NCBI RefSeq assembly: GCF_014218355.1
Contig: NZ_AP023368.1
Location: 4,465,501 to 4,529,500 of the forward strand
Direction of reading: 5' to 3'
DNA from: Anaerocolumna chitinilytica
GTDB lineage: Bacteria; Bacillota; Clostridia; Lachnospirales; Lachnospiraceae
DNA: 64,000 bases
Made by a program: the position numbers and the translations under genes. Positions 51,853-61,617 of this stretch are shown piece after piece. The notes under the pieces were generated by a model. It searched no databases. It was given only the letters and a program-made list of their open reading frames with translations, and was not told the origin of the DNA. The stretch's first letter is position 1; the number at the start of each line of letters is the position of its first letter.

Positions 51853-53447
51853 TAGTTATCCTCCCTCATCCGGTCATCCACAGGTGCCACACCCATAATT
51901 TTTTTATAAGTCTGAGAAAAATGAGAGAAATTCGAATAGCCTACCTTAGTGGCAATCATGCTGATGGACATATGAGTGCCTTTTAATAAAATCTGGGCAG
52001 ATTTCATCTTCTCTTGTATAATATACTCTTTCAACGAAATCCCCATTTCATTTTTAAACAGCCTTGAAACATAATTCTGGTTTAAAAATACCAGCCCGGC
52101 AATATCCCCGCGCCTTATATCCTTATCCAGATTACTCCTGATATACTGCAATATGGTATCTATCTGATTCTTTTGTTTTTCATCGGAGGTCTGGGTTTCA
52201 TTAAAGAAAGCAGCAATATATTTTACCAGCCATTTCATTTCCTCTACGGAGGTATATGCCGTCAGGGATTTTTTTAAGACCTCCTGGCTCTCAAAGATCT
52301 GACTGGGTTTTATACCAAGCCGGTCTGAAACAGAGTAAACCAACTGCATAAATTCATGATAGAACCTTCTGAGAAAGTCCGCTCCAAGCCCTTCTTCCTG
52401 GTACATGCGGTCTAGAATCAAAAAAGCTTCCTTCTGAAGTCCCTCCGCCGCTCCGTTTAGCAGAAGTTCTTCCAAGCCCTCACATAAATTCTGATTTCTT
52501 TCTTCTTTTTCTATTATCTTTCCAGCCTGCTCCGGCAAGAACACCTTGCTTAAAAGCGCTACATTATCTTCCTTTTGTTTTATCAGCTTTTCAATGCTTT
52601 GAGGCAATTCCGTTACCTCCTTGCAGCTTTTGAAATAACAGGCAATTCTACAGAGAAAATACTTCTCATATACCTCAAGAAGCTGCCCTAACTGCCGGTA
52701 AACCGATTCCTCATCCATTTCATGGACTTCTTCCGTATATACAGCAAATACATAATTTTCCCTGTCAATTTGTAACAGCAGAATCTTCTGTCCATAATAG
52801 GAAAACAGCTCCGAAACCACATTATTCATAGTATAGCGCAACAGCTGTGATTCCCAGGTATCAATTGCCATACTCCATCTTTGGATATGAACCAGGCAGG
52901 AATATCCCAATCTGCCGGTCTTAAGATGTACTCCCAAAGTCTCCAGGGTCTGACAGGAAGCATTAACATCCTGACCTTTCCCCAAAAATACTTCCTTTAA
53001 TAGTCCTTCCATAAGCACATCTTTTTTCTCAAAGAGTGCCTTTCCATAAGAAGAATATTCTGTCTTCTTCCTTTTTACATGGAGTTTTTCCATAGCGCGA
53101 AGGATAGCATTTTCAACTTCTTCATAGCGGGCGGGCTGCAGGATATACTCAAAGCTTCCAAGACGTATTGCTTCTTTCGCATACATAAAATCAGCATGGG
53201 CTGTCAGGAATATACATTCCAGATCCATATTTTGCTCCTTGGTCCAGGCATAAAGGCTTAAGCCGTTTTCCACCGGCATCTCGATATCACAAAGCATAAT
53301 ATCAACCTGATATTCCTGCAGAATTTTTTTTGCCTCGTAGGCATTATAAGCCTTCAGCGTACGATCAATCTTTAATCTGCTCCAATCAATTCCAAATAGT
53401 ATTCCACTGACTACAACGGTCTGGTCATCTACGATTAGTACTGTCAT
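51852..53447 (-). CDS. AraC-type response regulator (YesN-like)
   Basis: A 531-residue regulator. The receiver domain has Asp54 in LCDIEMP. A long middle region of about 270 residues follows, then a C-terminal double helix-turn-helix AraC domain (DIAGLVFLNQNYVSRLFKNEMGISLKEYIIQEKMKSAQILLKGT... NFSHFSQTYKKIMGVAP). The ATG at 53447 is preferred because MTVLIVDD is the true start of a receiver and AAGAGG precedes it. It overlaps the kinase end by 23 bases. It probably activates the sugar genes at 46808-51698. Confidence 0.93.
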   Translation of the reverse strand: MTVLIVDDQTVVVSGILFGIDWSRLKIDRTLKAYNAYEAKKILQEYQVDIMLCDIEMPVENGLSLYAWTKEQNMDLECIFLTAHADFMYAKEAIRLGSFEYILQPARYEEVENAILRAMEKLHVKRKKTEYSSYGKALFEKKDVLMEGLLKEVFLGKGQDVNASCQTLETLGVHLKTGRLGYSCLVHIQRWSMAIDTWESQLLRYTMNNVVSELFSYYGQKILLLQIDRENYVFAVYTEEVHEMDEESVYRQLGQLLEVYEKYFLCRIACYFKSCKEVTELPQSIEKLIKQKEDNVALLSKVFLPEQAGKIIEKEERNQNLCEGLEELLLNGAAEGLQKEAFLILDRMYQEEGLGADFLRRFYHEFMQLVYSVSDRLGIKPSQIFESQEVLKKSLTAYTSVEEMKWLVKYIAAFFNETQTSDEKQKNQIDTILQYIRSNLDKDIRRGDIAGLVFLNQNYVSRLFKNEMGISLKEYIIQEKMKSAQILLKGTHMSISMIATKVGYSNFSHFSQTYKKIMGVAPVDDRMREDN

Positions 53448-55161
53448 TTTCTGCCTCTTTATTCTCATAGGGTAGATAGATTTCTATACAGGAGCCATTG
53501 GACCGGCTGAACAGAATAGTTCCCCGCTCTCCGTATATTAATTCTATTCTTTTCTTTACATTGCTTATACCGATATTTTCTCTGTCCAGTTCCCCGTTTG
53601 TTCCGTTAATCTTTCCCAATACTTCATCGGAAAAACCCATACCGTTATCTAAGATAGTAATGCATACAAAGGATTCCGATTCATCTTTTATTAATGAGAT
53701 TCTTACGGATATTATCAGGTTCCTGTCCAGCTGTCCTCCATGTTTCACAGAATTCTCCACAAAGGTCAGGATAGACAGAGGTGGTATCTGAAAATCCATA
53801 AGACTTGTGTCAATATCAATATTGCAGCTGGGCGGATTGGAAAGGCTCATCTGCTGTAAAAGAATATAATTCCTTACGTTCTCCATCTCGCTGGATACTG
53901 AAATCCGTACAGAATTATTGCGGAACATCCTCCTAAGATAATCGGAGAGCACCAGTATCATGTTCTGGATTTCCTGATATTTTTTCTGTTCTGCAAGTGC
54001 GTAAAAATTCTTCAGACAATTCAAAAAGAAATGTGGTCTTATCTGAATCTGCAGATACTGCATCTGCGTGTTTTTCATTTCCATTTCTTTTTCATAAGCG
54101 GCTATTCTCATCCATTTAATTTGTTCAATCATTTCATTGAAGGTCTTGCTTACCTGTAAGAATTCATCGATTGTATAATTCTCACTCATTTTAGCTTCCA
54201 TATTGCCTTCCTTAATGGATTCCATAGTTGAGATTAACCGGTTCATTGGCAAAAAATAAGTTCTTCGAAGTATCAGATAAATAAAGGGCAGGGCCAGAGT
54301 AATAAGGACCGACATTGCCAGCAGAATCAACTGACTGATATCCATATAGTTGAGGAGCCCCTGGTAATGAGTAATATAGAGCTGATTGATTCCCCCATCC
54401 AAAAACGGCCTCTGCACAATCATAAAATCATGGTTATTGCCGGATATATAATAGTTTCTCTTTGACTGTTTTATCTCTATCCCGTTTTTCTTTAAATAAT
54501 CCTCATAGATAAGAGGTCTTCCGTCCATGGAAGTGTAGGCAAGCAAATCCATCCCCTTATAACCCAACTTGTCCTGAGGCTTTATCACCAGGTCAAAATT
54601 CATTACAGCACCGGCATAGGTCGTCCCATTCTTAAGTATCAGCATCACATATCTGCTGCCGTCTATATCATATATAGACCAGCCGGAGCTTATCTTATTC
54701 TCTTTGATTATTTTATAGATATAATCCTTTATAGCAGTCTTTTGCTTATATTTATAAGTATCAACTCCATTATAGCTTATCCGGAACTTATTATACCTCT
54801 GGGAATAAGCAAATAAAATACCGATTGTATTTTTATGGGTAGTAAAATAATCGTCGTATTTCTCCAGGATATCCTGACCGCACATGTATACTTCCAGTGT
54901 ATTTAGCTGGTAATTCCACCTTAAAAAGCTCCTGTCATTGGCTAAGGAATTGGACAAATAGTATTGGGCGCTGTCAATGTCCTGCTCCAAAAGGGTTTCG
55001 TATAAATATATCGTATTCTCGTTATTCTGGGTAATCTTTTTATTAACCACCTGAAGCATATATACATTGTAAAGAAGCAGCATTGCCAGCAAAGGCACCA
55101 CTAATAGAAACATTATCAGCATTATCTGTCCCTTTGTTGTCCTCTTGGTCAATCTCTTCAT
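53425..55161 (-). CDS. Sensor histidine kinase (YesM-like)
   Basis: A 578-residue kinase of the YesM/LytS type. Membrane spans are at about 15-37 and 283-305 with a sensory region between, then HAMP. The phosphoacceptor motif reads IRPHFFLNCLKNF (usual form NPHFLYN), and the ATPase domain has FVENSVKHG, DNGMGF and GISNVKKRIELIYG. The pair with the AraC regulator is typical of carbohydrate-utilisation loci in Clostridia and Bacilli. The gene is divergent from the Rrf2 regulator. Confidence 0.93.
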   Translation of the reverse strand: MKRLTKRTTKGQIMLIMFLLVVPLLAMLLLYNVYMLQVVNKKITQNNENTIYLYETLLEQDIDSAQYYLSNSLANDRSFLRWNYQLNTLEVYMCGQDILEKYDDYFTTHKNTIGILFAYSQRYNKFRISYNGVDTYKYKQKTAIKDYIYKIIKENKISSGWSIYDIDGSRYVMLILKNGTTYAGAVMNFDLVIKPQDKLGYKGMDLLAYTSMDGRPLIYEDYLKKNGIEIKQSKRNYYISGNNHDFMIVQRPFLDGGINQLYITHYQGLLNYMDISQLILLAMSVLITLALPFIYLILRRTYFLPMNRLISTMESIKEGNMEAKMSENYTIDEFLQVSKTFNEMIEQIKWMRIAAYEKEMEMKNTQMQYLQIQIRPHFFLNCLKNFYALAEQKKYQEIQNMILVLSDYLRRMFRNNSVRISVSSEMENVRNYILLQQMSLSNPPSCNIDIDTSLMDFQIPPLSILTFVENSVKHGGQLDRNLIISVRISLIKDESESFVCITILDNGMGFSDEVLGKINGTNGELDRENIGISNVKKRIELIYGERGTILFSRSNGSCIEIYLPYENKEAENDSTNRR

Positions 55162-55247
55162 ACTCTCTCATCCCTTTGATCTGTATTATAATTACTCTTA
55201 TTATACCTTATTTTATCGCCTAAACGATAGAATAGCTTTTTTCCCCC

Positions 55248-55276
55248 TTGAAATCCTACTATTCCAATGCTATTAT
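55248..55276 (+). promoter_or_regulatory. Promoter of the Rrf2-type regulator
   Basis: TTGAAA (55248-55253), a 17-base spacer and TATTAT (55271-55276), with AGAAGGAGGA following ahead of the ATG at 55309. Confidence 0.7.
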
Positions 55277-55308
55277 AAGGTAATAAGCATTTTTAGAAGG
55301 AGGAACCA

Positions 55309-55746
55309 ATGAAAATATCAACGAAAGGCCGTTATGCATTGCGTCTTATGCTGGACCTGGCTCTTCACAACACAGGTGAATACGTGACAATCAAAAGTAT
55401 TTCTGCCAGGCAGGAAATATCCGATAAATATTTAGAACAAATTATAACTCAACTTAGCCGTGCTGGTTTCGTTAAGAGTATCCGCGGAGCACAGGGTGGT
55501 TACCGTCTTGCCAAAGCTCCGGAGGAATATACTGTTGGCGCAATTCTTAGATTAATAGAAGGCAGTCTGGCACCGGTCAGCTGTCTGGAAGATGGTGCTG
55601 ATCCCTGTACAAGGAGCGGCCAGTGTGCGACTCTCGACGTCTGGAAGCAGATGTATGACGCTATCAATAATGTAGTAGATAATATAACCTTGGCAGACCT
55701 GGTGGATAAACAGAACAGCCTTACCGGGAATGACTATGTTATCTAA
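55309..55746 (+). CDS. Rrf2 family regulator with IscR-type cysteines
   Basis: A 145-residue winged-helix regulator. The N-terminal MKISTKGRYALRLMLDLALH and DKYLEQIITQLSRAGFVKSIRGAQGGYRLAK are hallmark Rrf2 sequences. Cys at 92, 100 and 106 follow nearly the spacing of the cluster ligands of E. coli IscR (92, 98, 104), so an iron-sulfur cluster is likely. CymR-type Rrf2 proteins lack these Cys. The next gene, 70 bases on, is O-acetylhomoserine sulfhydrylase, suggesting control of sulfur assimilation in response to cluster status. Confidence 0.92.
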   Translation: MKISTKGRYALRLMLDLALHNTGEYVTIKSISARQEISDKYLEQIITQLSRAGFVKSIRGAQGGYRLAKAPEEYTVGAILRLIEGSLAPVSCLEDGADPCTRSGQCATLDVWKQMYDAINNVVDNITLADLVDKQNSLTGNDYVI

Positions 55747-55816
55747 GAATAAATCACCTAATATAGCAGGACCTTATTCTTCAAATCATTATTCTGTATG
55801 AAAGAAAGGAGTTATT

Positions 55817-57103
55817 ATGTCAGAGAAACGCAAATATCATTTTGAAACACTGCAGCTTCACGTAGGTCAGGAGCAGCCGGATTCCGCAACTGATGCCCGC
55901 TGCGTTCCCATTTATCAGACATCTTCTTATGTGTTTCCAAGTGCCAAGCAGGCTGCTGCCAGATTTGGCCTAACCGAAGCCGGTAATATCTATTCCAGAC
56001 TTGGAAACCCTACATCAGATGTTTTCGAACAGAGAATTGCTGCACTAGAAGGCGGAGTTGCTGCTCTTGCCACTGCATCCGGTTCTGCTGCCGTTCATTA
56101 TGCGGTGACCAATATCGCCCATGCGGGTGACCACATTGTATCTGCTGTAACTATCTATGGCGGTACCTATAATCTATTTGCACATACATTAGTGGAATAC
56201 GGCATCACTACAACTTTTGTAGATCCCGATGAGGAGGACGGTTTTGAGAAAGCTATCAAGCCGAATACCAAAGCCATCTTTATTGAAAGTCTTGGAAATC
56301 CTAACTCAAATATTATTGATATTGCTGCTATTGCCGAAGTGGCACATAAACACAAGCTTCCGCTTATTGTTGACAATACCTTTGCTACCCCGTATCTTCT
56401 TCGTCCTATTGAATACGGAGCAGATGTTGTTGTACATTCCGCTACGAAATTCATTGGCGGACATGGAACCTCTATCGGTGGTGTCATTGTTGATTCTGGT
56501 AAATTCGACTGGGAAGCTTCCGGCAAATTCCCCGGGCTTACAGAACCCAATCCAAGCTATCACGGCGTAACCTTCTCAAAAGCCTTAGGTGCTGCTGCTT
56601 ATGTTACAAAAATTCGTGTAACTCTGATGAGGGATACCGGCGCTTGCCTTAGCCCCTTCCACTCCTTCCTCTTTCTCCAGGGTTTAGAAACACTCTCCCT
56701 TCGTGTGGAACGACATGTGGAAAACACCTTAAAAATCGTAGAATTTTTAGCAAAGCATCCTAAGATAGAAAGTGTAAACCATCCTTCTCTGGCAGATAAT
56801 CCATACCATGAGCTTTATACGAAGTATTTTCCCAACGGCGGCAGTTCCATCTTCACCTTTGAGATCAAAGGCGGTGCCGCAGAAGCTATGGAATTTATTG
56901 ATAAACTGGAATTATTCTCATTGCTTGCTAATGTGGCAGATGTAAAATCTCTGGTTATCCATCCGGCAAGCACGACTCATTCACAGATGAATGAAGAAGA
57001 ACTCTTAGCTTCCGGTATCAAACCCAATACAATACGTCTTTCCGTTGGTACAGAACATGTAGAGGACTTAATCTACGACCTGAACCAGGCACTCGGCGAA
57101 TAG
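55817..57103 (+). CDS. metY: O-acetylhomoserine sulfhydrylase
   Basis: A 428-residue PLP enzyme of the Cys/Met metabolism family. [32 protein letters not shown] is the typical opening. The PLP lysine is in [13 protein letters not shown] (about 211). The insertion and [28 protein letters not shown] and the closing [22 protein letters not shown] match MetY rather than cystathionine lyases. It makes homocysteine from O-acetylhomoserine and sulfide. It probably shares a transcript with the Rrf2 gene upstream (GAAAGGAG precedes the ATG). Confidence 0.93.
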   Translation: MSEKRKYHFETLQLHVGQEQPDSATDARCVPIYQTSSYVFPSAKQAAARFGLTEAGNIYSRLGNPTSDVFEQRIAALEGGVAALATASGSAAVHYAVTNIAHAGDHIVSAVTIYGGTYNLFAHTLVEYGITTTFVDPDEEDGFEKAIKPNTKAIFIESLGNPNSNIIDIAAIAEVAHKHKLPLIVDNTFATPYLLRPIEYGADVVVHSATKFIGGHGTSIGGVIVDSGKFDWEASGKFPGLTEPNPSYHGVTFSKALGAAAYVTKIRVTLMRDTGACLSPFHSFLFLQGLETLSLRVERHVENTLKIVEFLAKHPKIESVNHPSLADNPYHELYTKYFPNGGSSIFTFEIKGGAAEAMEFIDKLELFSLLANVADVKSLVIHPASTTHSQMNEEELLASGIKPNTIRLSVGTEHVEDLIYDLNQALGE

Positions 57104-57125
57104 TTCTTATTCATAGATATTTATC

Positions 57126-57175
57126 AGCGAAGGCTTAAAGGTTATTTTAGACAGATATAACCTTCAACCTTCGCT
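57126..57175. terminator. Bidirectional terminator between metY and the lipoprotein gene
   Basis: AGCGAAGG...AAGGTTAT pairs with ATAACCTT...CCTTCGCT around a loop of about 11 bases, followed by TTATTTTC on the plus strand. It lies between convergent genes. Confidence 0.75.
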
Positions 57176-57222
57176 TATTTTCATTTTGGCTGCCCATACC
57201 GCTTCATGCAGAGAGAATAATA

Positions 57223-58032
57223 CTATTTGGTTATGTTAATCGTCTTATCCTTTACAACATCATACTGGTATATCTTACTTCCGTCAGTGGCAACATAATA
57301 AGCTCCTGCAAAGGTATCTTTTAGATCTCCCTTTTCATAAACATTAATTCCATAACAGTCCACACCTTTAACGTTTGTTATCCAATCGTCATAAATCACA
57401 GTATATTCCGTCAGAGCTTTTGGCAATCCCAAGGTTTTAGCCGGAATTTTTTCAAGTAACTTAAGGGCTTCTTCTTTTGTTATCTCATTCTTTTTTACCG
57501 ACTTCTCTTCGGACTGAGAGGCTTCTGATTTGTGATACAGCGAGTGTTCGGTTATGGAAGATGTCTTGCCATCACTGCCGTAACACATAACTTTACCTGA
57601 AACTTTATCTACTATTATATTTGGTAATGCAACCTTACCTTCATTGCTGATTTGGAAAATGTAATATAGTTTATCATTTACATTCAGATGGTCATCCAGC
57701 AATTCATATGTATAACTATCATCTACCAGAGCTTTTCTGATACTGTCAGCAGCTTCCTCTTCCGTTAGCTCAACCCCATCGGCTTCTTCATTCTCCAGTT
57801 CCTCTTCGTTCTCCACCTCGGAATCAGGTTCTTTGCCATCTTCTTCTGTCACGGTAGGTGAAGGGTTCCCAGTAGGCTCTACCGGCGTTGTTACTTCCGG
57901 AGTTACTGTAATGGTTGGGCTTGGTGTTAATTCTATGTCTGCAGGCTCATTCTTATCTTTTTTATGGCAAGCCGAAATAAAGGCAATCATCATTACAATA
58001 CCAAATAATAGTGTAATTCTTCTGAGTCTCAT
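57223..58032 (-). CDS. Lipoprotein of unknown function with acidic linker
   Basis: A 269-residue protein with a lipobox ending at Cys22 (FISACHKK), so it is anchored on the outside of the membrane. Residues about 30-95 are a low-complexity Thr/Pro/Glu linker (EVTTPVEPTGNPSPTVTEEDGKEPDSEVENEEELENEEADG). Two domains follow, both of a mixed alpha/beta, PepSY-like look (EEAADSIRKALVDDSYTYELLDDHLNVNDKLYYIF and NEITKEEALKLLEKIPAKT...). I do not recognise a specific function. It is transcribed on its own, opposite metY. Confidence 0.75.
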   Translation of the reverse strand: MRLRRITLLFGIVMMIAFISACHKKDKNEPADIELTPSPTITVTPEVTTPVEPTGNPSPTVTEEDGKEPDSEVENEEELENEEADGVELTEEEAADSIRKALVDDSYTYELLDDHLNVNDKLYYIFQISNEGKVALPNIIVDKVSGKVMCYGSDGKTSSITEHSLYHKSEASQSEEKSVKKNEITKEEALKLLEKIPAKTLGLPKALTEYTVIYDDWITNVKGVDCYGINVYEKGDLKDTFAGAYYVATDGSKIYQYDVVKDKTINITK

Positions 58033-58129
58033 ATTAACTCCTTCCGTGAATATCCGATTTTAGATTGGATATTCTTGAATCTGTAGTTGTGATAACATCC
58101 TAATAAAAGTTTACTTGCAAAGTTTCACT

Positions 58130-59140
58130 TTACTTACTGGTGATGGAACTTATATTCTTAATTAAAACAGATATGGAGCCATCCGGATTATTAATAAATT
58201 CTACATTATTCTTATCATTATACTGATCCATAGGAATGTTGATCTCTATACCGGTATCCGTTGTCAGATATTGTTTTTCAAATTTTTTCGTTGTCTGTTT
58301 ATTGACCGGTCTTACTTCTTCTGTTTCCAGATTGTATTTTTTAAGTTTATCACAAAACTCCTGTTTAATTTCTGCCTGCTCTCCAAATAACTTTTCACCA
58401 ACAGACTCAACACTGATTGCGCCTTGATTGGTATATTCCTCATGAATGACTGCTTTTACCTCCATGGCTTTATCAAAGTCATTTCCGAAATATTTCTCCT
58501 GTACCTGTTCCACTGCTTTCGTAATAATACCAAGCTTACTCTTTTGGGAAAGCTCCGTGGCACACTGTAAATATATTGTGGAAAGATAATTGGTCTTTAC
58601 ACCGTTTACATCCACTTTTCGTTCAACCAGCTGCAAAGTATAATCTTTCAGATTTATTAATACTGCCTCCGACAGCCTGGCTCCTTCTGAAGGCAGAGTC
58701 ACTTTCTGCTTAATAATATCGTTATAATTCATCCCTTCCTGTGAATAAGCGTAATGAATATAGGTTTCTTTATAGTTCATTTTTAGAAGTGCCAGATAAG
58801 GGGTGCTGCCGGTCTGATAGGTTACCACAAAGAAATCACCGGAGGGTATGGCGATATTTTGATTCATAATAGTATAGAGCATACCTGCCATCTCTTGACT
58901 TGCGGCTATCATATTGTCCTCTGAAAAGTTTTTTATACACTGAAATAAAGAACTCTCTTCCTCGTTGAAACGGCATTCCTTCTTGTCATCACTGACAGCA
59001 ATCTTATAAATATGTCCTCTTAAAAAATCATTCAGGTCCGGCCCAAGTTCCAGCAGCTGGTCTGAAAACACCGGCATTCCAATTGCAGAATCCAGTATAT
59101 GTACAATGGCACATCTTACAATTATATCATCACGTTCCAT
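58130..59140 (-). CDS. Nucleoid-associated protein (NdpA/37-kDa family)
   Basis: A 336-residue protein resembling the nucleoid-associated NA37 family. The N-terminal IIVRCAIVHILDSAIGMPVFSDQLLELGPDLNDFLRGHI (about 6-45), FFVVTYQTGSTPYLALLKMNYKETYIHY (about 102-129) and the C-terminal TDTGIEINIPMDQYNDKNNVEFINNPDGSISVLIKNI are typical. Homologues are often misassigned; a DNA-binding role is known only for E. coli YejK. It follows the HAD gene by two bases, so the two are cotranscribed. Confidence 0.75.
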   Translation of the reverse strand: MERDDIIVRCAIVHILDSAIGMPVFSDQLLELGPDLNDFLRGHIYKIAVSDDKKECRFNEEESSLFQCIKNFSEDNMIAASQEMAGMLYTIMNQNIAIPSGDFFVVTYQTGSTPYLALLKMNYKETYIHYAYSQEGMNYNDIIKQKVTLPSEGARLSEAVLINLKDYTLQLVERKVDVNGVKTNYLSTIYLQCATELSQKSKLGIITKAVEQVQEKYFGNDFDKAMEVKAVIHEEYTNQGAISVESVGEKLFGEQAEIKQEFCDKLKKYNLETEEVRPVNKQTTKKFEKQYLTTDTGIEINIPMDQYNDKNNVEFINNPDGSISVLIKNISSITSK

Positions 59141-59142
59141 AC

Positions 59143-59748
59143 TTATATCCTCACTCCAAGTGCTCTTAATTCCCTAAGTGCTTTCTCATATTCCGTAAAT
59201 AATATGGTGTGAAAGCCAAATTCTCCAGCCCCAGCAATATTAGCAGCGGAATCATCCAGAAATACTGCCTCATTAGCAGAGAAACCGAACTTTGAAAGCA
59301 GTGCTTCATAAATCTCTTTCTCCGGTTTTATATATTTTACCTCATATGATATTACCTGACCATCTGCTTCTGGGATAAAAGTAAAATTCTCTCTCGCATA
59401 AGCAAAGTTTCTCTCTCCGTAATTAGATAACAGGTAAACCTTATAGCCATTTTTCTTTAATGTCCTGATAAAGTCCCTGGCATAGGGGTATTCTATTACG
59501 GTCTTTGTAATGTCATGGAAAAGCTGTCTGATTTCTTTTTCTACTGTAGTATCTAATTCACAGCAGCAATTTATAATCTCCTCTTCCGGTATAGCTCCTC
59601 TATCCTGTTCTCCCCAATATTTTGAGAGGACGGTGGCTTTCGCCACCTTCTCTCTTAGCTCTTTATCATAGCCGCATTCCTTAAGATAATCCTCCCATCG
59701 AAACGCTGCCAATACCTGCCCGATATCTAATACAACAGTTGTAATCAT
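59143..59748 (-). CDS. HAD family hydrolase
   Basis: A 201-residue haloacid dehalogenase-like phosphatase. Motif I is LDIGQVLAAFRW (nucleophile Asp8), with the second acid position as Gly. Motif II is LLSNYG and motif IV VFLDDSAANIAGAGEFG. A helical cap lies between (about 17-85). This is the subfamily IA variant 3 type (YihX-like). The substrate, probably a small sugar phosphate, is unknown. It follows the ABC-F gene by 26 bases. Confidence 0.9.
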   Translation of the reverse strand: MITTVVLDIGQVLAAFRWEDYLKECGYDKELREKVAKATVLSKYWGEQDRGAIPEEEIINCCCELDTTVEKEIRQLFHDITKTVIEYPYARDFIRTLKKNGYKVYLLSNYGERNFAYARENFTFIPEADGQVISYEVKYIKPEKEIYEALLSKFGFSANEAVFLDDSAANIAGAGEFGFHTILFTEYEKALRELRALGVRI

Positions 59749-59774
59749 TAAGTTCTCCTCTCGTTGTCTGCTAT

Positions 59775-61307
59775 TTAACTCTTCGCTACTTCGGTTAGTC
59801 CGTCTTTGGTAAGACGGTAAAGCTTATTTGCCACCTCATCCATATACTTTCTATCGTGAGTAACACTTATAATAACACCTTTGAAAGCTGAAAGTACGCC
59901 TCTTATTACCGGATTGGAAAGAGGGCTTAAATTTCTTGTAGGCTCATCCAGAATTAATACCTCTACTCCCTCCAGAATCATCTTAAGAAGTATTAATTTC
60001 GCTTTTTGACCACCGCTTAAACTCCCAATGGCATGCTCCATTTCATCTCTTGTAAATTTCATACCTCCCATATAGGTATAAGCTTTGGTAATATCTTCTT
60101 TCCTGCCGCTGGTATTTAAAAAGTCAATAGGTCTTTGCTTAAAGTCTAATAGCTCCTCATAGTTTTGCGGCATATAGGCTGCCTTAATATCATTTCTTGC
60201 CAGCAATTCCTTGGCGATTATACGAAGTAAAGTGGTCTTTCCTGTACCGTTATCACCGATAATAGCAATATGCTCCGGTCCCATAATGCGTAGGAAGATA
60301 TTTTCAGAAAGAAGCTTTTTCTGTTCTCCTTCTCCTACTTCTAATCTGTCCAGAGAGAATTCCAGTATTCTTTTTCCATTTGGGATATGGATAGTATCAG
60401 GAAAATCATAAAGAATTGCATCTTCCGTATCAGGAATCTCAAGAAATTCCTGCTGCTCCTTATCAAGCCTTTTCTCCTGGGATTTCAAATTTTTCATTTT
60501 TTTCTTAAGCAATCTGCCCCCGGCCGGATTCTGCCTTGATATGGTATTCTGTTGGTACTCTACCTTTTCATATATTTGTCGGAAACGTTCCATTTTATCA
60601 TCATATTCTTCTCGCTGTTTTCTGGCTGTCATCTCCTGTTTATTAAGGGAAGAAGTTCTCTTATCTTTGTATTCCTCATAGGACATATAGCTGACTGTTA
60701 CGTAGGGTTCTGTCTTTCTTTTTCGTTGCTCTAAATGAATTATAACATTTGCAGTATGTTCTATCAAGGTTTCATCATGGGATACATAAAGAATAGGTTT
60801 ATCAGAACGATTAATAAAGTCTTCCAACCAAGTTAAAGAGGAAATATCCAAATCATTGGTGGGTTCATCTAAGAGCAGTATTTCAGGCTCCTCACAGAGC
60901 AGCTTTAGAAGCTGCAGTTTCACTCGCTCTCCTCCCGATAAATTCTTAATCGGGGCCTCCGAACTTAGAATCATAGGATCGGGATTCAGGGACCAGATGT
61001 TTTCATCCCGAATACTGTAAATGTCACACTCTCCCAAATATTCTACCGGACTCATCTGAAGCCATTCCTGATCTGCTTCCTGCTTTAAATACCCGCATTT
61101 AACATTTCCTGTTACTGTTCCGGAAAAATCACAATAATCCTCAATTAATTTTTTGTTATAAATAAATTTGAGCAGGGTACTTTTACCGTTTCCCTCTTCA
61201 CCGATTATTACAGCTTTATCGCCTTTATTCAAAGTGAAACTAAAATCTTTTATGAGGTCTCTGTTATCCTCTCTGTTTATAATTATCACATTTCTAATAT
61301 CCAACAT
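59775..61307 (-). CDS. ABC-F ribosomal protection protein (antibiotic-resistance type)
   Basis: A 510-residue cytoplasmic protein with two ATPase domains and no membrane spans. Walker A motifs are GEEGNGKST and GDNGTGKTT; signatures are LSGGERVKL and LSGGQKAKL; Walker B motifs are ILLLDEPTNDLD and LILDEPTRNLSPLSNPVI. The linker between domains (about 190-290) has the coiled-coil form with RQNPAGGRLLKKKMKNLKSQEKR at the tip. Domain layout and the second-site motif fit the Lsa/Vga/CplR-like group that dislodges ribosome antibiotics. ATG 61307 is chosen (AAGGAG nine bases before); 61313 adds two residues. A leader with a terminator precedes it. Confidence 0.88.
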   Translation of the reverse strand: MLDIRNVIIINREDNRDLIKDFSFTLNKGDKAVIIGEEGNGKSTLLKFIYNKKLIEDYCDFSGTVTGNVKCGYLKQEADQEWLQMSPVEYLGECDIYSIRDENIWSLNPDPMILSSEAPIKNLSGGERVKLQLLKLLCEEPEILLLDEPTNDLDISSLTWLEDFINRSDKPILYVSHDETLIEHTANVIIHLEQRKRKTEPYVTVSYMSYEEYKDKRTSSLNKQEMTARKQREEYDDKMERFRQIYEKVEYQQNTISRQNPAGGRLLKKKMKNLKSQEKRLDKEQQEFLEIPDTEDAILYDFPDTIHIPNGKRILEFSLDRLEVGEGEQKKLLSENIFLRIMGPEHIAIIGDNGTGKTTLLRIIAKELLARNDIKAAYMPQNYEELLDFKQRPIDFLNTSGRKEDITKAYTYMGGMKFTRDEMEHAIGSLSGGQKAKLILLKMILEGVEVLILDEPTRNLSPLSNPVIRGVLSAFKGVIISVTHDRKYMDEVANKLYRLTKDGLTEVAKS

Positions 61308-61368
61308 ACACATGCACTCCTTCTTGTTATAGTATTGGCTTTTATGCTTTGTACTACCATAATTTTCT

Positions 61369-61575
61369 TTCGAATTTGAGGCAATAAAAAAACATCTTCC
61401 TTTACGGAAAATGTCCTGTACGTCTAACCTGCTTATGAATTAACCCAATATAGCTCCTCTGCCCTACAGTATTGCTGTAGTGCAGTTCAAATTCGAAGGA
61501 TTTAATTTATGAAAGTACAAACATTCCGCATAAAAAGCTGTTATTCAATTTGCCATTTGCGAATGTTCTTATCAT
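61369..61575 (-). promoter_or_regulatory. Attenuator leader of the ABC-F gene
   Basis: A leader of about 270 bases precedes the ABC-F gene. It contains a 22-codon ORF (61507-61575), a small CTACAG...CTGTAG hairpin, and a terminator (ACATCTTCC/GGAAAATGT, 61392-61414) with U-tract at 61386-61391. TTCGAATTTGA at 61369-61379 and its complement at 61487-61497 can pair over the terminator. This arrangement is typical of ribosome-mediated attenuation, where a stalled ribosome on the leader ORF prevents termination. The exact alternative structure is inferred. Confidence 0.8.
61507..61575 (-). CDS. 22-residue leader peptide of the ABC-F gene
   Basis: ATG 61575 follows AAAGGAT with seven bases between and opens a 22-codon frame (MIRTFANGKLNN...CGMFVLS) ending TAA at 61507. 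It lies about 200 bases ahead of the ABC-F gene and before the terminator. Such leader ORFs sense ribosome-targeting antibiotics by stalling. Confidence 0.65.
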   Translation of the reverse strand: MIRTFANGKLNNSFLCGMFVLS

Positions 61576-61617
61576 TTCTCTTATCCTTTCAAAATTATTA
61601 TTTCATGAACTTTTTTT

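Noticed and set aside
55817..57103. Cystathionine gamma-lyase or gamma-synthase
   Set aside because: Length and motifs (insertion before [21 protein letters not shown], ending [12 protein letters not shown]) fit O-acetylhomoserine sulfhydrylase better.
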